This document shows, one piece after another, positions 1 to 29,600 of a stretch of DNA of 64,000 bases; the stretch's first letter is position 1; each line of letters opens with the position of its first letter. Below the pieces are notes generated by a model. That model had not been told where the DNA came from. It worked only from the letters and a program-made list of their open reading frames with translations, and did not search any database. The stretch covers positions 3,529,001-3,593,000 of the forward strand of contig OY727098.1 in the NCBI GenBank assembly GCA_963402885.1. The letters are read 5' to 3'. The position numbers and the translations under genes were made by a program. The DNA is from Antedon bifida. Its lineage: Eukaryota > Echinodermata > Crinoidea > Comatulida > Antedonidae.

Positions 1-1128
1 CGTAAATTATATCGTATTTTACACTATATAGGCCCTAACATGTTGTTTTTCAACAGTTAAATCATATCATGTTTTATTTTACATTTCATGTAATACAGTA
101 TTATTATATGTTTTTTTTTCCTCAACAGCCGAATCAAGTTAATTTATGTTTTAATTTATATAAATCCAAAGGCAAATTAATGAAACAATGACAATGATGT
201 GGGTATCAGTGGCTGGATCTCAATAGAGATACAAAAAAAAAACGAAAAGCTAAATCAAAACGATAAAGTAAAAGCTAGAAAAACAATATATATAAATACA
301 TCCATGTTTGTTTTTTTCTCAACCGTTTATGAATTTAAAAAATTCAGTACACTAAAGATTAAGCAAAACATACATTGTGTAACATATTTAATTTAAGGTA
401 TACCTGTATATGTTTTATTTCATCGACCCAGTTTTAAGTGTTATTTAGTAGTGTCATGTTTGGTTCAACTCAATGAGTTAGCAATATGTTTGTGAGGTTC
501 TCTCTCCAGCTGATCCTGACACAAAAACTAAAATAGTCAGAAATAAAATTGCAGAGCTTTCTCTCATGCAACACACACTAACCCTTCCCCAGTACAAGAT
601 ATATAGGGCCTACACTGTTAAAAAAATACTTATAAAAAAACGGTAAATTACTGGCAATCTGGACGCCAGTAATTTACCGTAATGTAGAATTACAGGTACT
701 GTTGAAAATAAATTACTGTAAAACTACAGTAAATTACTGTTGGTCATAAAGTCGGTTGTCTACCGTAATGTAGAATCACAGGTACTGTTGAAAATAAATT
801 ACTGACGATTTTTTAATCAATATGGTGTCCTGAAAACGCTACGTTATTTTGTTTTTTTTTACCCTTGGCTGGACACGACTGTTGGTATCTAGCCTATGCC
901 AGCTAGCACGAACATCGCCTAGCAAAATACTCAATTCAAATTGTGCTTGTACATCTATAATCTTTCTGTGTAAAATATTGTTTTTTTTTCATTGTTTGCT
1001 AGTCGGTATTTTTATTTTTTTTTACGACAAATAAAAAACTATATTATATCAAGTTGTGCAATATTAAAGGTCTTTTGAAATGAGTGTTTTCTACCTGCTT
1101 CTAGAATGTTTTTCTAATTTGATTTCAG
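1..1128. other. Upstream flank of POLR1A, no coding exon recognised
   Basis: AT-rich sequence with no reading frame that resembles a known protein. It contains a perfect 15-bp inverted repeat at 641-679 and an ~86-bp tandem duplication at 677-805 (listed separately). A polypyrimidine/AG acceptor ends at 1128, just before the first recognised POLR1A exon. A non-coding first exon may therefore lie here or left of the window, but I cannot place a promoter or 5' UTR exon. Confidence 0.5.
641..805. repeat. Hairpin plus ~86-bp tandem duplication
   Basis: Arms 641-655 (CGGTAAATTACTGGC) and 665-679 (GCCAGTAATTTACCG) are perfect complements around a 9-nt loop. The adjoining block beginning GTAATGTAGAAT (about 677-719) recurs at about 763-805 with one visible change. 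The recurring ACAGTAAATTACTGT-like words suggest a degraded inverted-repeat element rather than a simple microsatellite. Family unknown. Confidence 0.6.
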
Positions 1129-1148
1129 ATATAACGGGTGGCATCAGC

Positions 1149-18597
<17,449 letters not shown>

Positions 18598-18760
18598 TCA
18601 AGTACAACTGCCACAAGACTATTAAATCGCCAAATTGTTGTGTTTGAAGAAACAATTTATAATATATATTTTCAAGAAAGTAATATTTTATATAATTTAA
18701 AAGTACAGCTACATTGATTTCTCTCTTCTAATAAATACATGCAAAGTTAAACAATATTTA
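18598..18760 (+). other. POLR1A 3' UTR with candidate poly(A) signal
   Basis: Follows the TGA at 18595-18597. AATAAA at 18730-18735 is the first canonical signal and gives a 3' UTR of about 150 nt. Cleavage site not determinable from sequence alone. Confidence 0.55.
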
Positions 18761-18789
18761 CTAGTATTACATTATTAGTATTGTTATTA

Positions 18790-19130
18790 TTTATTGGTTA
18801 TCTCCAGTGTTCTCCTGGGTTGTTTGTCATGCCTCAACTACTTCCCGCAGCCATAACACCTTCCTCAAGATGTGTGCTGTTCCAACGATTGCCGATATTT
18901 AAGCTCTCCCTACAATGTCCGGTACATTTAATTTTTCATGCCATGTTTTTCCATCTTTCCATTTTTTTTTATTGTTCCAAGAGCGCCATTATGCCATTAT
19001 TATTTTTTGCTCTGTGGATTCTCTCGATTTCAAAAGCCAGTTCTTGGTATTTTTCTACGTTTTCTTTCTCTCTGTTTATGACGTTTTGGTCCGCTGGCAC
19101 AACTATGTCAACCAATGTCTACTAGTGTGT
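18790..19130 (-). mobile_element. Decayed non-LTR retrotransposon coding fragment
   Basis: On the - strand one frame reads DIVVPADQNVINREKENVEK, then YQELAFEIERIHRAK, before a stop. DxxxPxDxNVxxKExEKxEKY followed by YxxLAxEI is a motif I know from C-terminal parts of reverse-transcriptase retroelement proteins in many invertebrate genomes. Downstream sequence continues with frame changes (GHCRES, HLEEG words), indicating a broken relic. It lies between the convergent 3' ends of POLR1A and AGBL4. Confidence 0.6.
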
Positions 19131-19154
19131 GGGCCTACATTTCTATATATATAA

Positions 19155-20285
19155 TTTATATATAGTAATATCCGGTCGATTGTGTTTTAATTTCTTATCC
19201 GTGTAAACTGTCATGTCCCGAGTAATTTGAATGTTTTTGTTCTCTGTGACTGCTAATGGCTGATGGTCATACCATTTGTCAGTACATTCTATTCCGTTTT
19301 TTTTACATTTTTTTAAATATTATAGTTATATATTCAAACAAACCAAACTCTTGAACTATAAATTCATATCATATTTATTTTTTGTTTGAAAGCACCGACT
19401 ATTCCCTTTTATACAGGCATTTATATACAGAAAAGACAAATTTACCAATAGCCGTAAATAACATTACATTTTTACTTATCAAAGCATTCTGCGATTAAGC
19501 TAATTATTGACAGTAAAATATTTTCAATATATTTATTCATTTTATATTGAATCTAAAAACATTTTAAAACCCTCAAATATTGTATGTGTACCTTGTATTA
19601 CAAAGGGAGTCATCTGTGAATACACACAAGAATTAAAAAGTTAGCTTCACAAGCAAGATATAAAATAGCTTAACATTCCCGATGGGATATATCAAATATT
19701 CTCTACACTATAAAATAACTTTAATAAAGTAAAGCTAAATAAAATTGTAGGTGAGAAAAATTTTCAAATAAATTGAATAATATATTTACATAATAAGCAC
19801 CAATCGAACTTATTCATTCTATATGAAAATAGATTTGTGAGCATGATTCATTTGGACTAAAGGATGCATGTTTTGCAGCATACCAGGTGTGTGGGTGCTA
19901 ATTTGTAGATCTTGCAGTACAGACTAAAGCTCTGTCTATATAGTGGTGATATGCCCAAATATAGTAGTGATATGACATCAGCATGTCCATATAAGGGCAC
20001 ATCACATTTTGTTTGATAGTGTAGACAGAGCTTTAGATGTGATGTTCTCTTTCAGACTAAAGCTCTGTCTATATGGTGGTGATATGCCCAAATATAGTTG
20101 TGATATGACATCAGCATGTCCATATAAGGGCACATCACATTTTGTTTGATAGTGTAGACAGAGCTTTAGATGTGATGTTCTCTTTCACCGGGAGATAACT
20201 AGGCCTGTATAGAACCTCTTTGCTCCACTGCTAGACTTGATATCACACTCCCGTTAACTTACTAGTTATTGCCCTGCTTTATATG
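19155..20285. other. Convergent intergenic spacer
   Basis: Between the POLR1A and AGBL4 3' ends. AT-rich, with no gene. Contains a tandemly duplicated MITE-A (19921-20168). On the - strand, possible AGBL4 poly(A) signals are the TTTAAT (ATTAAA on -) at 19720-19725 and TTTATT (AATAAA on -) at 19532-19537; neither is compelling. Confidence 0.45.
19925..20168. mobile_element. Two MITE-A copies in a 133-bp tandem duplication
   Basis: Copies at about 19926-20032 and 20059-20165 each have the ends AGCTCTGTCTATAT and GATAGTGTAGACAGAGCT. The unit AGACTAAAGCTCTGTCTATA begins at 19921 and recurs at 20054. The shared flank GATGTGATGTTCTCTTTC shows that a segment including the MITE was duplicated as a block, rather than two separate insertions. 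The two differ at only a few bases. Confidence 0.8.
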
Positions 20286-20604
20286 CTACCTTTTAAAGTC
20301 ACGATTTTGAAGACGGAAGTTGACAGTCATATCATTAAGGCTTTGTGAGCCAAAGCTGTTGGGGTCGTAAACAACACCAGGTTTAGGGTAGTGTCTCATC
20401 TCTGACTGGGCTCGGCCTTCACTGCTTCCTCGATGACCCTTGGAATTATGACTTGATTTCTATATAAGAATAGTTTAACATGGCTGTAAATTAGATACTA
20501 ACATTTGTTACAGTGTTTCATTTACTTTGGTACTTTGGTTGGTAAATACAGAAAAAAGATATTTAACAAGTAAATTGTAATTCCTCAGGATCTGTCCGTA
20601 AGGT

Positions 20605-20642
<38 letters not shown>

Positions 20643-23600
20643 TATTTAATGAGGGTGATCCATCCAGCTATTGCTGATCATTAGGGACCCTCAGAGGTTC
20701 ACAAGACAAACATATACACAAGATGCTCTACATAAACAAAGTCTTATTACAAGTCTTTGGGAGTGGAGTAATTTGGTCCTTAGAAAAAATCCTGACATGT
20801 GACGGGACTTGAACCCAGGACCCTTAGAGTGGTAGCCAAGCATCATAACCACCAAGCCACAACTCCACTCCAATTGTTGACTCTAATTTCAATTAGTCAT
20901 GAGTTTTTAAAGCATTTGTGACACAACGTTAAAGCCTGGTTCCCACTATGACACAATGCAAGGTGCTGTATTGCATAATCACAAGTGGGAACCGACGACG
21001 CAACAATGCTGCAAATATGCAGGTTTGATTTCATGCAGGTGGGGGAAAACAATTATTGGAAGGGCATTTTCTTAGGTTGCTTTATGTTGCATCGCTAGTG
21101 GGAACCAAGCATTACAATCAACAATTGGAACATTATATACTTACTGTTTGAACTGTGCCAACAAGTGTTGGTTTTGCTGTAATAAGAGAGGTAAGCTTGT
21201 AGTAGTCTAAAAATGTTCTTGCTAAATTTCTTCCTAATTTCATATCTAGAAAAAGTATGTAGTTAAAGAAGAAATAAAATAAAGTATCAAGTTTAGCTTC
21301 TGATTTGCGGCAACCGAAGACTTCAGACCCGCGCTTTGATGTGTCGAGTCGTCACCCGGACCACCAAAACTGTGTCGAGAAATAGAAATGAATTAAATTG
21401 ACCTAACTTGTTCCAAATGAGGTCATCAGTGCACAGAGATGGTCAACTAGAGTTTATAATCTACAGATACTTGGATAAAGAATAGTGTTTCAAATTAGTA
21501 TTAGTAAAGTTCAAATACAGTAACAAAAATGACCTGTAATATGCATTTGTTGTAAAGGATACAGCTATCTTCATCATATGGATATATAGAACTGCCTTGA
21601 TGTAGTGTATAACAAAAGAATGACACCTCTAATGTGTAACACATTGTGTTTTTGTCAAGTATACCACCTAAAAAACGCCGACCTGTACCAGCTTTCATAG
21701 CATCACGATTGAAACTAGTATTCATCTATAAAATTGCAGAAATATATAAATAATTATAAACTTTTTAATTTGAACAGAAAAATCAATTCACACTACATTT
21801 TCTTGACCTAATATGCCAATTCAATTACAGGAATGAAGCTATATGTAGGGGTGTGTTGTCAAAAAGTTTTAGGTGGGTACCCAGTTTTCTTGGAGAGGTG
21901 ATATGTTAAAATGAGGCTGGGTGGAAGACCTTAAAATAAACTTTAGCCTGGGACTGTGAAGGCAACCCAGCACAATTGCATTAATATAATCATATTAAAC
22001 ATACCATAGAAAAGTCATCAGCGTTTCCACACATAAGTTTAGGAAAGACTGCTTGTTTGTCATAACGTGTTGCATCGTCGTAAACATTCCCGTACATAAA
22101 GCCGTTCATAAGTGTCGAGTGTGCATGAATATCCACAAAGAAATCTACATTTTCATGCTAAAAACAAATATAACATTCCAGGTTTATATTGTAACACTAA
22201 AATCTTTTGAAAAACAGGGATATGGGATCAAGGTTACTGTCAGAAGACATTCATTCATTCATAATAACATTTATTTCTTATCATTTCAAAGTAAACAAAA
22301 TAACAATTTAAATATAAATAATTAAGAGGCAAAACCCAGAAAGTACTGATACTGTACGCTGTTTATAATCGCTATACTTGATACTGTACAGGTGAGATTA
22401 TTGAATATTCTTATGGCTTTCAATGTAGGCAGACCCAATATTTATTAGGCAGCTTTCATGAAGCATCTAATGCAGTGAGGACCTACTGCAAGACCTAGAG
22501 TGAGCTGCAGAAAGTCCTCACAAATCCATACAAACCAGTATGCCTAGACATGAGGCCTACATTTCTGGTAAAGTATACTTAAGCTCTGTCTACACTATCA
22601 AACTTGTGATGTGATGTGCCCATATACGAAAACGATGATGTCATTTTATTACTACCTTATTTGGGCACATCACACTTTTTTTGTCAAACTAGTTTGATAG
22701 TTGTAGACAGAGCTTTATATACAACACAAGAAGAAAAACAACAATCTAAAGAATTTCACTTTCAACTTTTAATGTAAATACTGCTTAAAATATATTTACC
22801 AGAATTCTGAAATGATAAGTTGTCTTTTTGTTACTAATGAACTTACTGTGTCAGCATCCATTTGCATGAGAAGGTTCTTTGTCCCGTGAAGTGTTGGGTG
22901 CGCCCATGGTGACGGATCATGCCAGTGGCGGTTTAAGTCAAAACCCATCAGAGAACATCTTGCATGAAAAATAATTAATATCTACATGATCAATATGATG
23001 AAAGGCAGCTTGTATACTTATATATATATATGTCAGCTTAAGTATGTCATGATTTTGGGATTAAAAAAAGTTAAAATTGGTGTCTTAATGTTCTTATTAA
23101 GTGCTTTCAATTTGCAAAAGTCTATAGGCACATTGTCTAACTGTTCGTCACACTGGACCTAAAACTCACCAAAACTGTCACAGTTGAGGAATCAAATATT
23201 GAAGCACATTCAAATGTTTCCAGATTTGCATAATGAATTAACATGACATAACTAGTTTCTTTGTTGTATGTTGTTGCAAATGGGGTCATATATAGTAAAC
23301 ACATATACCCTAGTTCCAATAATGTTATGTACAAGAAAGCAAATCTCTCTTCTAAAGCTCTGTCTACACTATCAAACTAGTTTAACAAAAAAAGTGTCTA
23401 AATATGGTAGTGATATGCCCAGCTATGACAGTGATATGACATCATCATGTCCATATATGGGCACATCACATTTTGATAGTGTAGACAGAGCTTTACTTTT
23501 GTGAAATCAGTCATGTGTTTGCTGCCCTCTTACTAACTAAATATAAATTTACTTTTATCAAATCACATTGAATATTAGAAAGAAAGTAATCAAGCAACCT

Positions 23601-26600
23601 GTAATTGCCGAGATAGACTCCATCAGGGTTGAGCATTGGGACAATCTTGAAGACAACATGTTCCCTAAGGACTTTAGCAATCGGATGTTGACTTAACAAG
23701 AAATCAATTAGGCCTAGAAGCAAAATTTAAAAGAAATAACATGAACAAAAATGTGCTTTGACAGATTAAAGGTCACAGAATAGACAAAAGAGGAATATGG
23801 CATTGTCATTGATGTTAACATTAACTATTATCATCAATATAATTAATTTTCTATTATTATTATTATAAATCATCACCCATTATCTATTTATTGTCATCAA
23901 TATTTTGTATAGCTATCAGTAACAAAAAAATAACATGCAATTTGAGGTTAAAAATGTGCTTTGACAGAATAAAGGTCACAGGATAGACAAAAGACGAATA
24001 TGGCATTGTCATTGATGTTAACTATTATCATCAATATAATTAATTTTCTATTATTATTATTATTATAAATCATCACCCATTATCTATTTATTGTCATCAA
24101 TATTTTATATAGCTATCATGACAAAAAAATAACATGCAATTTAAGGTTAAAAATGTGCTTTGACAGATTAAAGGTCACAGGGTAGACAAAAGGGGAATAT
24201 GGCATTGTCATTGACGTTAACATTAACTATTATCATCAATATAATTAATTTTCTATTATTATTATTAAAAATCATCACCCATTATCTATTTATTGTCATC
24301 AATATTTTATATAGCTATCATAACAAAAATATAACAATAACATGCAGTTTAATGTGCTTTGACAGATTAAAGGTCACAGGATAGACAAAAGAGGAATATG
24401 GCATTGATGTTAACATTAACTTTTATCATAATATAATTAATTGTCTATTATTATTGAAAATCATCACCCATCATCTCTTTATTGCCATCAATATTTTATC
24501 ATCAATAAAACACATCATTTTATCATTAATTCAATCAATATAATCCAGCGTTTTAAATGATCAATACAGTCACCTTTTATCATATCATCGGCATCTTTCT
24601 ACCAATATATCCGGATTTAAAAATTCACAATAATAATCATCCAGTATCATTCAGTAACACTCAAAAAAATAATCATCGCTCAGCATCATCAATACCACCA
24701 TCAATTCAATATAAAGAATTTTGCTGATTTTTATCATTATCATTGATATTAATATTTGTCATCATCACACCATGTGTACGATAATGTTTTCACTATGATT
24801 GTTTAAAGATTTATTGTCCCCCTGAATAATAATTAAAAACAATTTTTTTTTTAATATGCCATTTTAATGTCACATAATAGTTATCCACTTTGACCAAAAA
24901 TTGGATCGAAAAAAAAATTATTTACCTGAAAAAACTGTAATTTAAAGCAAAAAATGGTCAAATTGGCTGCCAGCTAATGGATTTTTGGTTGAATTTAACC
25001 AATTATTATATTATTGTATAAGTGAAAAGTTTTTTTTTCTACAGAAATGATTACCTTTATTAAATCTATAAAATAACCTATTCAAAGTCTGATTTAATTA
25101 ATCTTCCTTTTTTTCTGTTTTTGGGGGACAATACATCTTTAATGTTAACAAACCATGCTTTTCAATTTGATCATCATCATCATCAACATTGTTTTTTACC
25201 TATGGCAATTAAATGCTGAATCATCAAGAAAAAACAACAATGGTTATTAATCATTTCTATGTTTGATTCATTTAATAACCTCAGCTCTGGGCCGGGGTCA
25301 ATTGGAAGGTCATCTTAAGTTGACATCAATTGACCTTACGTACTTTACCTTTAATGAGCTACAATGTTAATATGCACAAAAATATATTCTGGATGATTAG
25401 GAATATGTCAGGAGAGTAAATTACAATATTGCATCCGTTTATAAATGAGTTTTATTATTTATTATATTTCTTTTATTAAGATGTATAGCCCCGTACCTTA
25501 GAAATAAAAGCTTTTTTATAAAGTTTTAGTGAACTTGAAATATGAGAGTGAAACAATGAAATCAATATCAGTGCATCCTGAAATCCATATTAGTAGATCC
25601 TTTTAATACAACTACGTTTATTTATTTCTGTAATAAGTACTTTTGGGTAATTCTATCATTACATGTTCTTTTATTTAGAGAGTCATTTTTCATGCCAGGA
25701 TTGACGTTTCTGCTCATCTCTCACATCTTTTACTTTAATCAATCTATATATAAGTTATGGTTAATTCGAGTTTTATTGAGTAAGCTGGCAGGAATAACTG
25801 TAGGCTATCTGTGTCCTGTTAGGACCGGGATGTCTACCCATGTTGCAAGTCGTCTAAAATGTCTTCCTTCTTTGGGCCGAAACGGCCTACTCTGTCGCGG
25901 AAGTTAGTTTCAAAAGATGTTTAAATTAAATAATGTATTAATTATTAGGATGGTATTTATTTGAATAAACGCCTCCCCAATAAAACATCACTTTGAATAA
26001 TAATCGCTGTTTTGAATGGTGTGGAATCAATGGAGTGGGTACCTTTTCTACTAGAAATATAACCTTTTTAGTTGACATTTACAGTAGTTTGGACTTGTAC
26101 TTAAAATGTTGTGAGGTTTTCAGTACATAATTTCAGGTATTATTTAATACCCACATCCATACTAAAATTAACTTTACTAAAGATTACATTTATAAATGGA
26201 AACAAACATTGAAATAAAAGCTATTATTGTTACTATTCATACTTATATAATTAATGTAAAAAAAACATTGAATGTGACTTTAGTAATTTATAAGTGTTAA
26301 ATGTCAAACAAATCCAGTTATGATCAATAATGTGCCTATTACAAATAACAAACAGATTAAAATATAAAAAAGCCTAAGGAAAAGCATAGCTGTAACTATG
26401 AATATCAATTGATGATTTTTTTTTTTTGTGTGCATTAATAATGATTTTCGTCAAATTGCTATGTTCAATTACCTATCTTAGTAAATGGGTTTTTTTTGGA
26501 AGATTAGGGGAATGTTTATAATGAATCTAATTGACAGATGGGCCATCAATAGTTACATGTTTTGTCAGATCTTAAAACATTGATATAGTAATGTCCGTAA

Positions 26601-29600
26601 GCTAAAATGGAAAGCACGTTCCATAACAATCCCATGATGCATTTCAGACAAATTTTTGCTGCCTTTTGTACCATAAAGATCTGTCTACACTATCAAACTA
26701 GTTTTACAAAAGTGTGATGTGTCCGAATATGGTAGTGATATGCTTGAATATGGTAGTGATATGCTTAAATATGGTAGTGATATGACATCATCATGTCTAT
26801 ATCTGGGCACATCACATTTTTTTGTCACATAAAGTTTGATAGTGTAGACAGAGCTTTAGAAATAAAATAATATTTATATTTTTCTTTTCTACATCCTTTA
26901 TCATCAATGTAGATAATAAATTGATTTAAAATTAAGTTGCAATCAATTGTTGCATGTGTATACAACGCCTACTGTTTTATCTTTGCATGTAGAAGCTTTG
27001 TATGTTTATCTTTCCACGCAACAAAAACTACATGTGTTTATTTAGTACACATGATCAGTAGGCACATCATTTAATATTAGATATTTTTAATAAATGTTGG
27101 TTCATTGATTATCTTGTTCATTCATCAAACTTGATATTTTACATGACAGGTTTATCATAACATTTTTTTTTCTTTTTAATGCACTAAGAATTTCTTCTGT
27201 TTAAAGGGATATTCTGGGTTTAAAATGTCTATTGTTAAAACTGTACAAAATACATTTTCATCTTTAGTTTGAGAAATATAGTATCACAAGTCCAGTGATA
27301 GGCTATGGTAAAGAATTTATGTTTTTCTATCCAGATTCTCTCATTTTGACCATTACAAATATAGCAATCATATATTTTTAAGACCACTTGTTTCTTGACA
27401 GCAGTGAAGCAGAAAGAGAATCATCTAAATTTAATATTCACCTAAGTGAAATATTTCTCTTAGATTAGGTTTTTAATTTTAGTTAATAAGAGGTATTCCC
27501 TTTTTTTTGTTTTAAGCTCTTAAGCTCTGTCTACACATGGTCTACGCTATCAAACAATCTACACTGACAAAAAAATGTGATGTGCCCATATATAGACATT
27601 ATGATGTCATATCACTACCATATTTGGGCACTAGTTTTATAATGTAGACAAGGCTTTAATGTTGAATACATTTACAGGACTACAGGTAGAAAATCAGTGA
27701 TTTTAAATGAATAGTTAACTGGATAAAAATACTACATACATATTTGGCTGGTTTTTTTCAATTCATATTTTTAGTAAACTTCGTATTCCTTTTACTTTTA
27801 TCAATGTGGATGAAGAATCCCGCTTTAAATCAAATGTACAATAAGATATTTAGTCACATGATCTTTTGTTTGGAGACAAGGGATCATTAAGGAAAACAAC
27901 ATGTGTATAACATGTATATATTAGTTTTCGTTAGACAATAATATATATTTGGCATTGTGTAAGAATATTATTTGATTTGTTGACCTTGAACTTTTGATGT
28001 TTTATGAACTTAATGAACTGTCTTTTTTTCATCATATTTTATCCTTTGTTACAACTATTGAATGCAAACTCTAGTTGGTGTTTCACATTATATGTACGGT
28101 AGTCATATCAAATAAAATGTGGTATTTGGTATGGGGAGTCGTGTAAAACACAAGGGTAAAGCTAGGTGTATGTATAATATCTGAGTAAAAACCACTTTGA
28201 GGTGGTATAGCTATCTAACTTTCTCTGTTATCGTGCAAATACAAACATATTTTTTTTATGATTTCTCATCCACAGACCATGCATCCTCTCAAGAATTCAG
28301 TTAAAATAGTAAATGAATGACGGTGGACAAACATGATGCAGAGGAACCATTTTATCCAACACTGTCAAGCTGCAAGTGAATGTTTCTGTAATGCCAGATT
28401 AAAATAATAATAGAAAATTTTTTTTATAGAGCCAAGTTTACAAAAATAAAACCTTTAGCACTTGATAAGGTATTGTTATTTTATTATAAGAGAATTCAAT
28501 TAGATATTTAATTTATCATATTTAATAATTATTTATGGTATTCACTTTTTTCTACTAATAACATCAAATAGATTTTTTAGAGCCAAGTTGAAATTAAAAC
28601 TTTTAGCACGGTATTGTTATTTTCAAGTTTGTATTGTAGAGGAGTACTATATTATACCTTGAAAACAATATAACATCAACAATGTTCTGTGATGATCACG
28701 CATCACGTTCTGCGATCATCAGACCACGAGGGACTGCATATTTAATATCCTTTCAGTATCTCTGAAGTTCACTGACAGCTTATACTTTCCCCAACAAATT
28801 CATTTTTTTTTTATGACAAGTTTGTAATAACAGATCTAGCCTATTTAAGATATTGCTATCAACTATCAAATAACGGAATGAGGTAGGAAATTTGCATTAA
28901 AAGGCAATAAATTAAGAAAAGATTGGAATCACTTTGGTAATACAATACTTGTTTATTCTATAGATAAAGTATCGTGAAATGTAATATTGCTGAAATGTAA
29001 GGAGATTTAAGATCCTAGGCCGATATGGTATGTTTGATGGACAGTACAAAGGGAAGGATTAAATGAAAAAGTGATATAAAGAAAAATGAATAATCTTAGA
29101 GAAAGAGTTTGAACACATGTTGGGTGTCAACAAGCAAGGACTAGTAGAGTGGTCAACTTAAAGTAAGACAACTGAACCAAAACTCACAAATATTTAAATA
29201 ATTATGAATGGAAAAGGAACATGGATGCCATATTTTTTAACTCACTTACAAATTGGTACTACATACCTCGGACACTCTCTTTCTATCTGTTTGTTTATTT
29301 TCTGATTACACTACACTATCACTTGACAAATCATTCTTATCACTTTCTGATGACAAATCATCCTTATCACTTTCTGATGACAAATCATTCTTATCACTTT
29401 CTGATAACAAATCATCACTACCCTTTTCTGATGACAAATCATCATCACTTTCTGATGACAAATCATCATTATCACTTTCTGATAACAAATCATCACTATC
29501 ACTTTCTGATGACAAATCATCACTATAACTTTCTGATGACATCACTGTCATCACTATGACATCATCCTCAACACTTTTACTTACCTTGACAAACGTAAGA

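Larger units (their letters stand above)
23714..29584. other. AGBL4 intron 6 (5.9 kb)
   Basis: By far the longest AGBL4 intron. It contains a ~200-bp tandem array (23750-24500), two MITE-A copies, a ~60-bp direct repeat at about 28425-28480 and 28572-28625 (AGAGCCAAGTT and TTTTAGCAC words), and an acidic-coding minisatellite at its 5' (high-coordinate) end. The segment near 25780-25905 has a GGCCGAAACGGCC palindrome within less AT-rich sequence and could be an old retroelement, but I cannot name it. No nested gene recognised. Confidence 0.5.

Noticed and set aside
20691-20940. Possible tRNA gene (A and B boxes present)
   Set aside because: No cloverleaf acceptor stem, and the sequence continues into a shared body and an A29 tail: a tRNA-derived SINE.
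23750-24500. CRISPR-like regular repeats
   Set aside because: Period ~200 bp with whole-unit similarity and no short repeat/unique spacer pattern; a eukaryotic tandem array.
29221-29559. 112-residue + strand open frame of NHYHFLMT repeats
   Set aside because: It is the reverse reading of the 24/27-nt minisatellite; repeats of multiple-of-three length keep several frames open without implying a protein.
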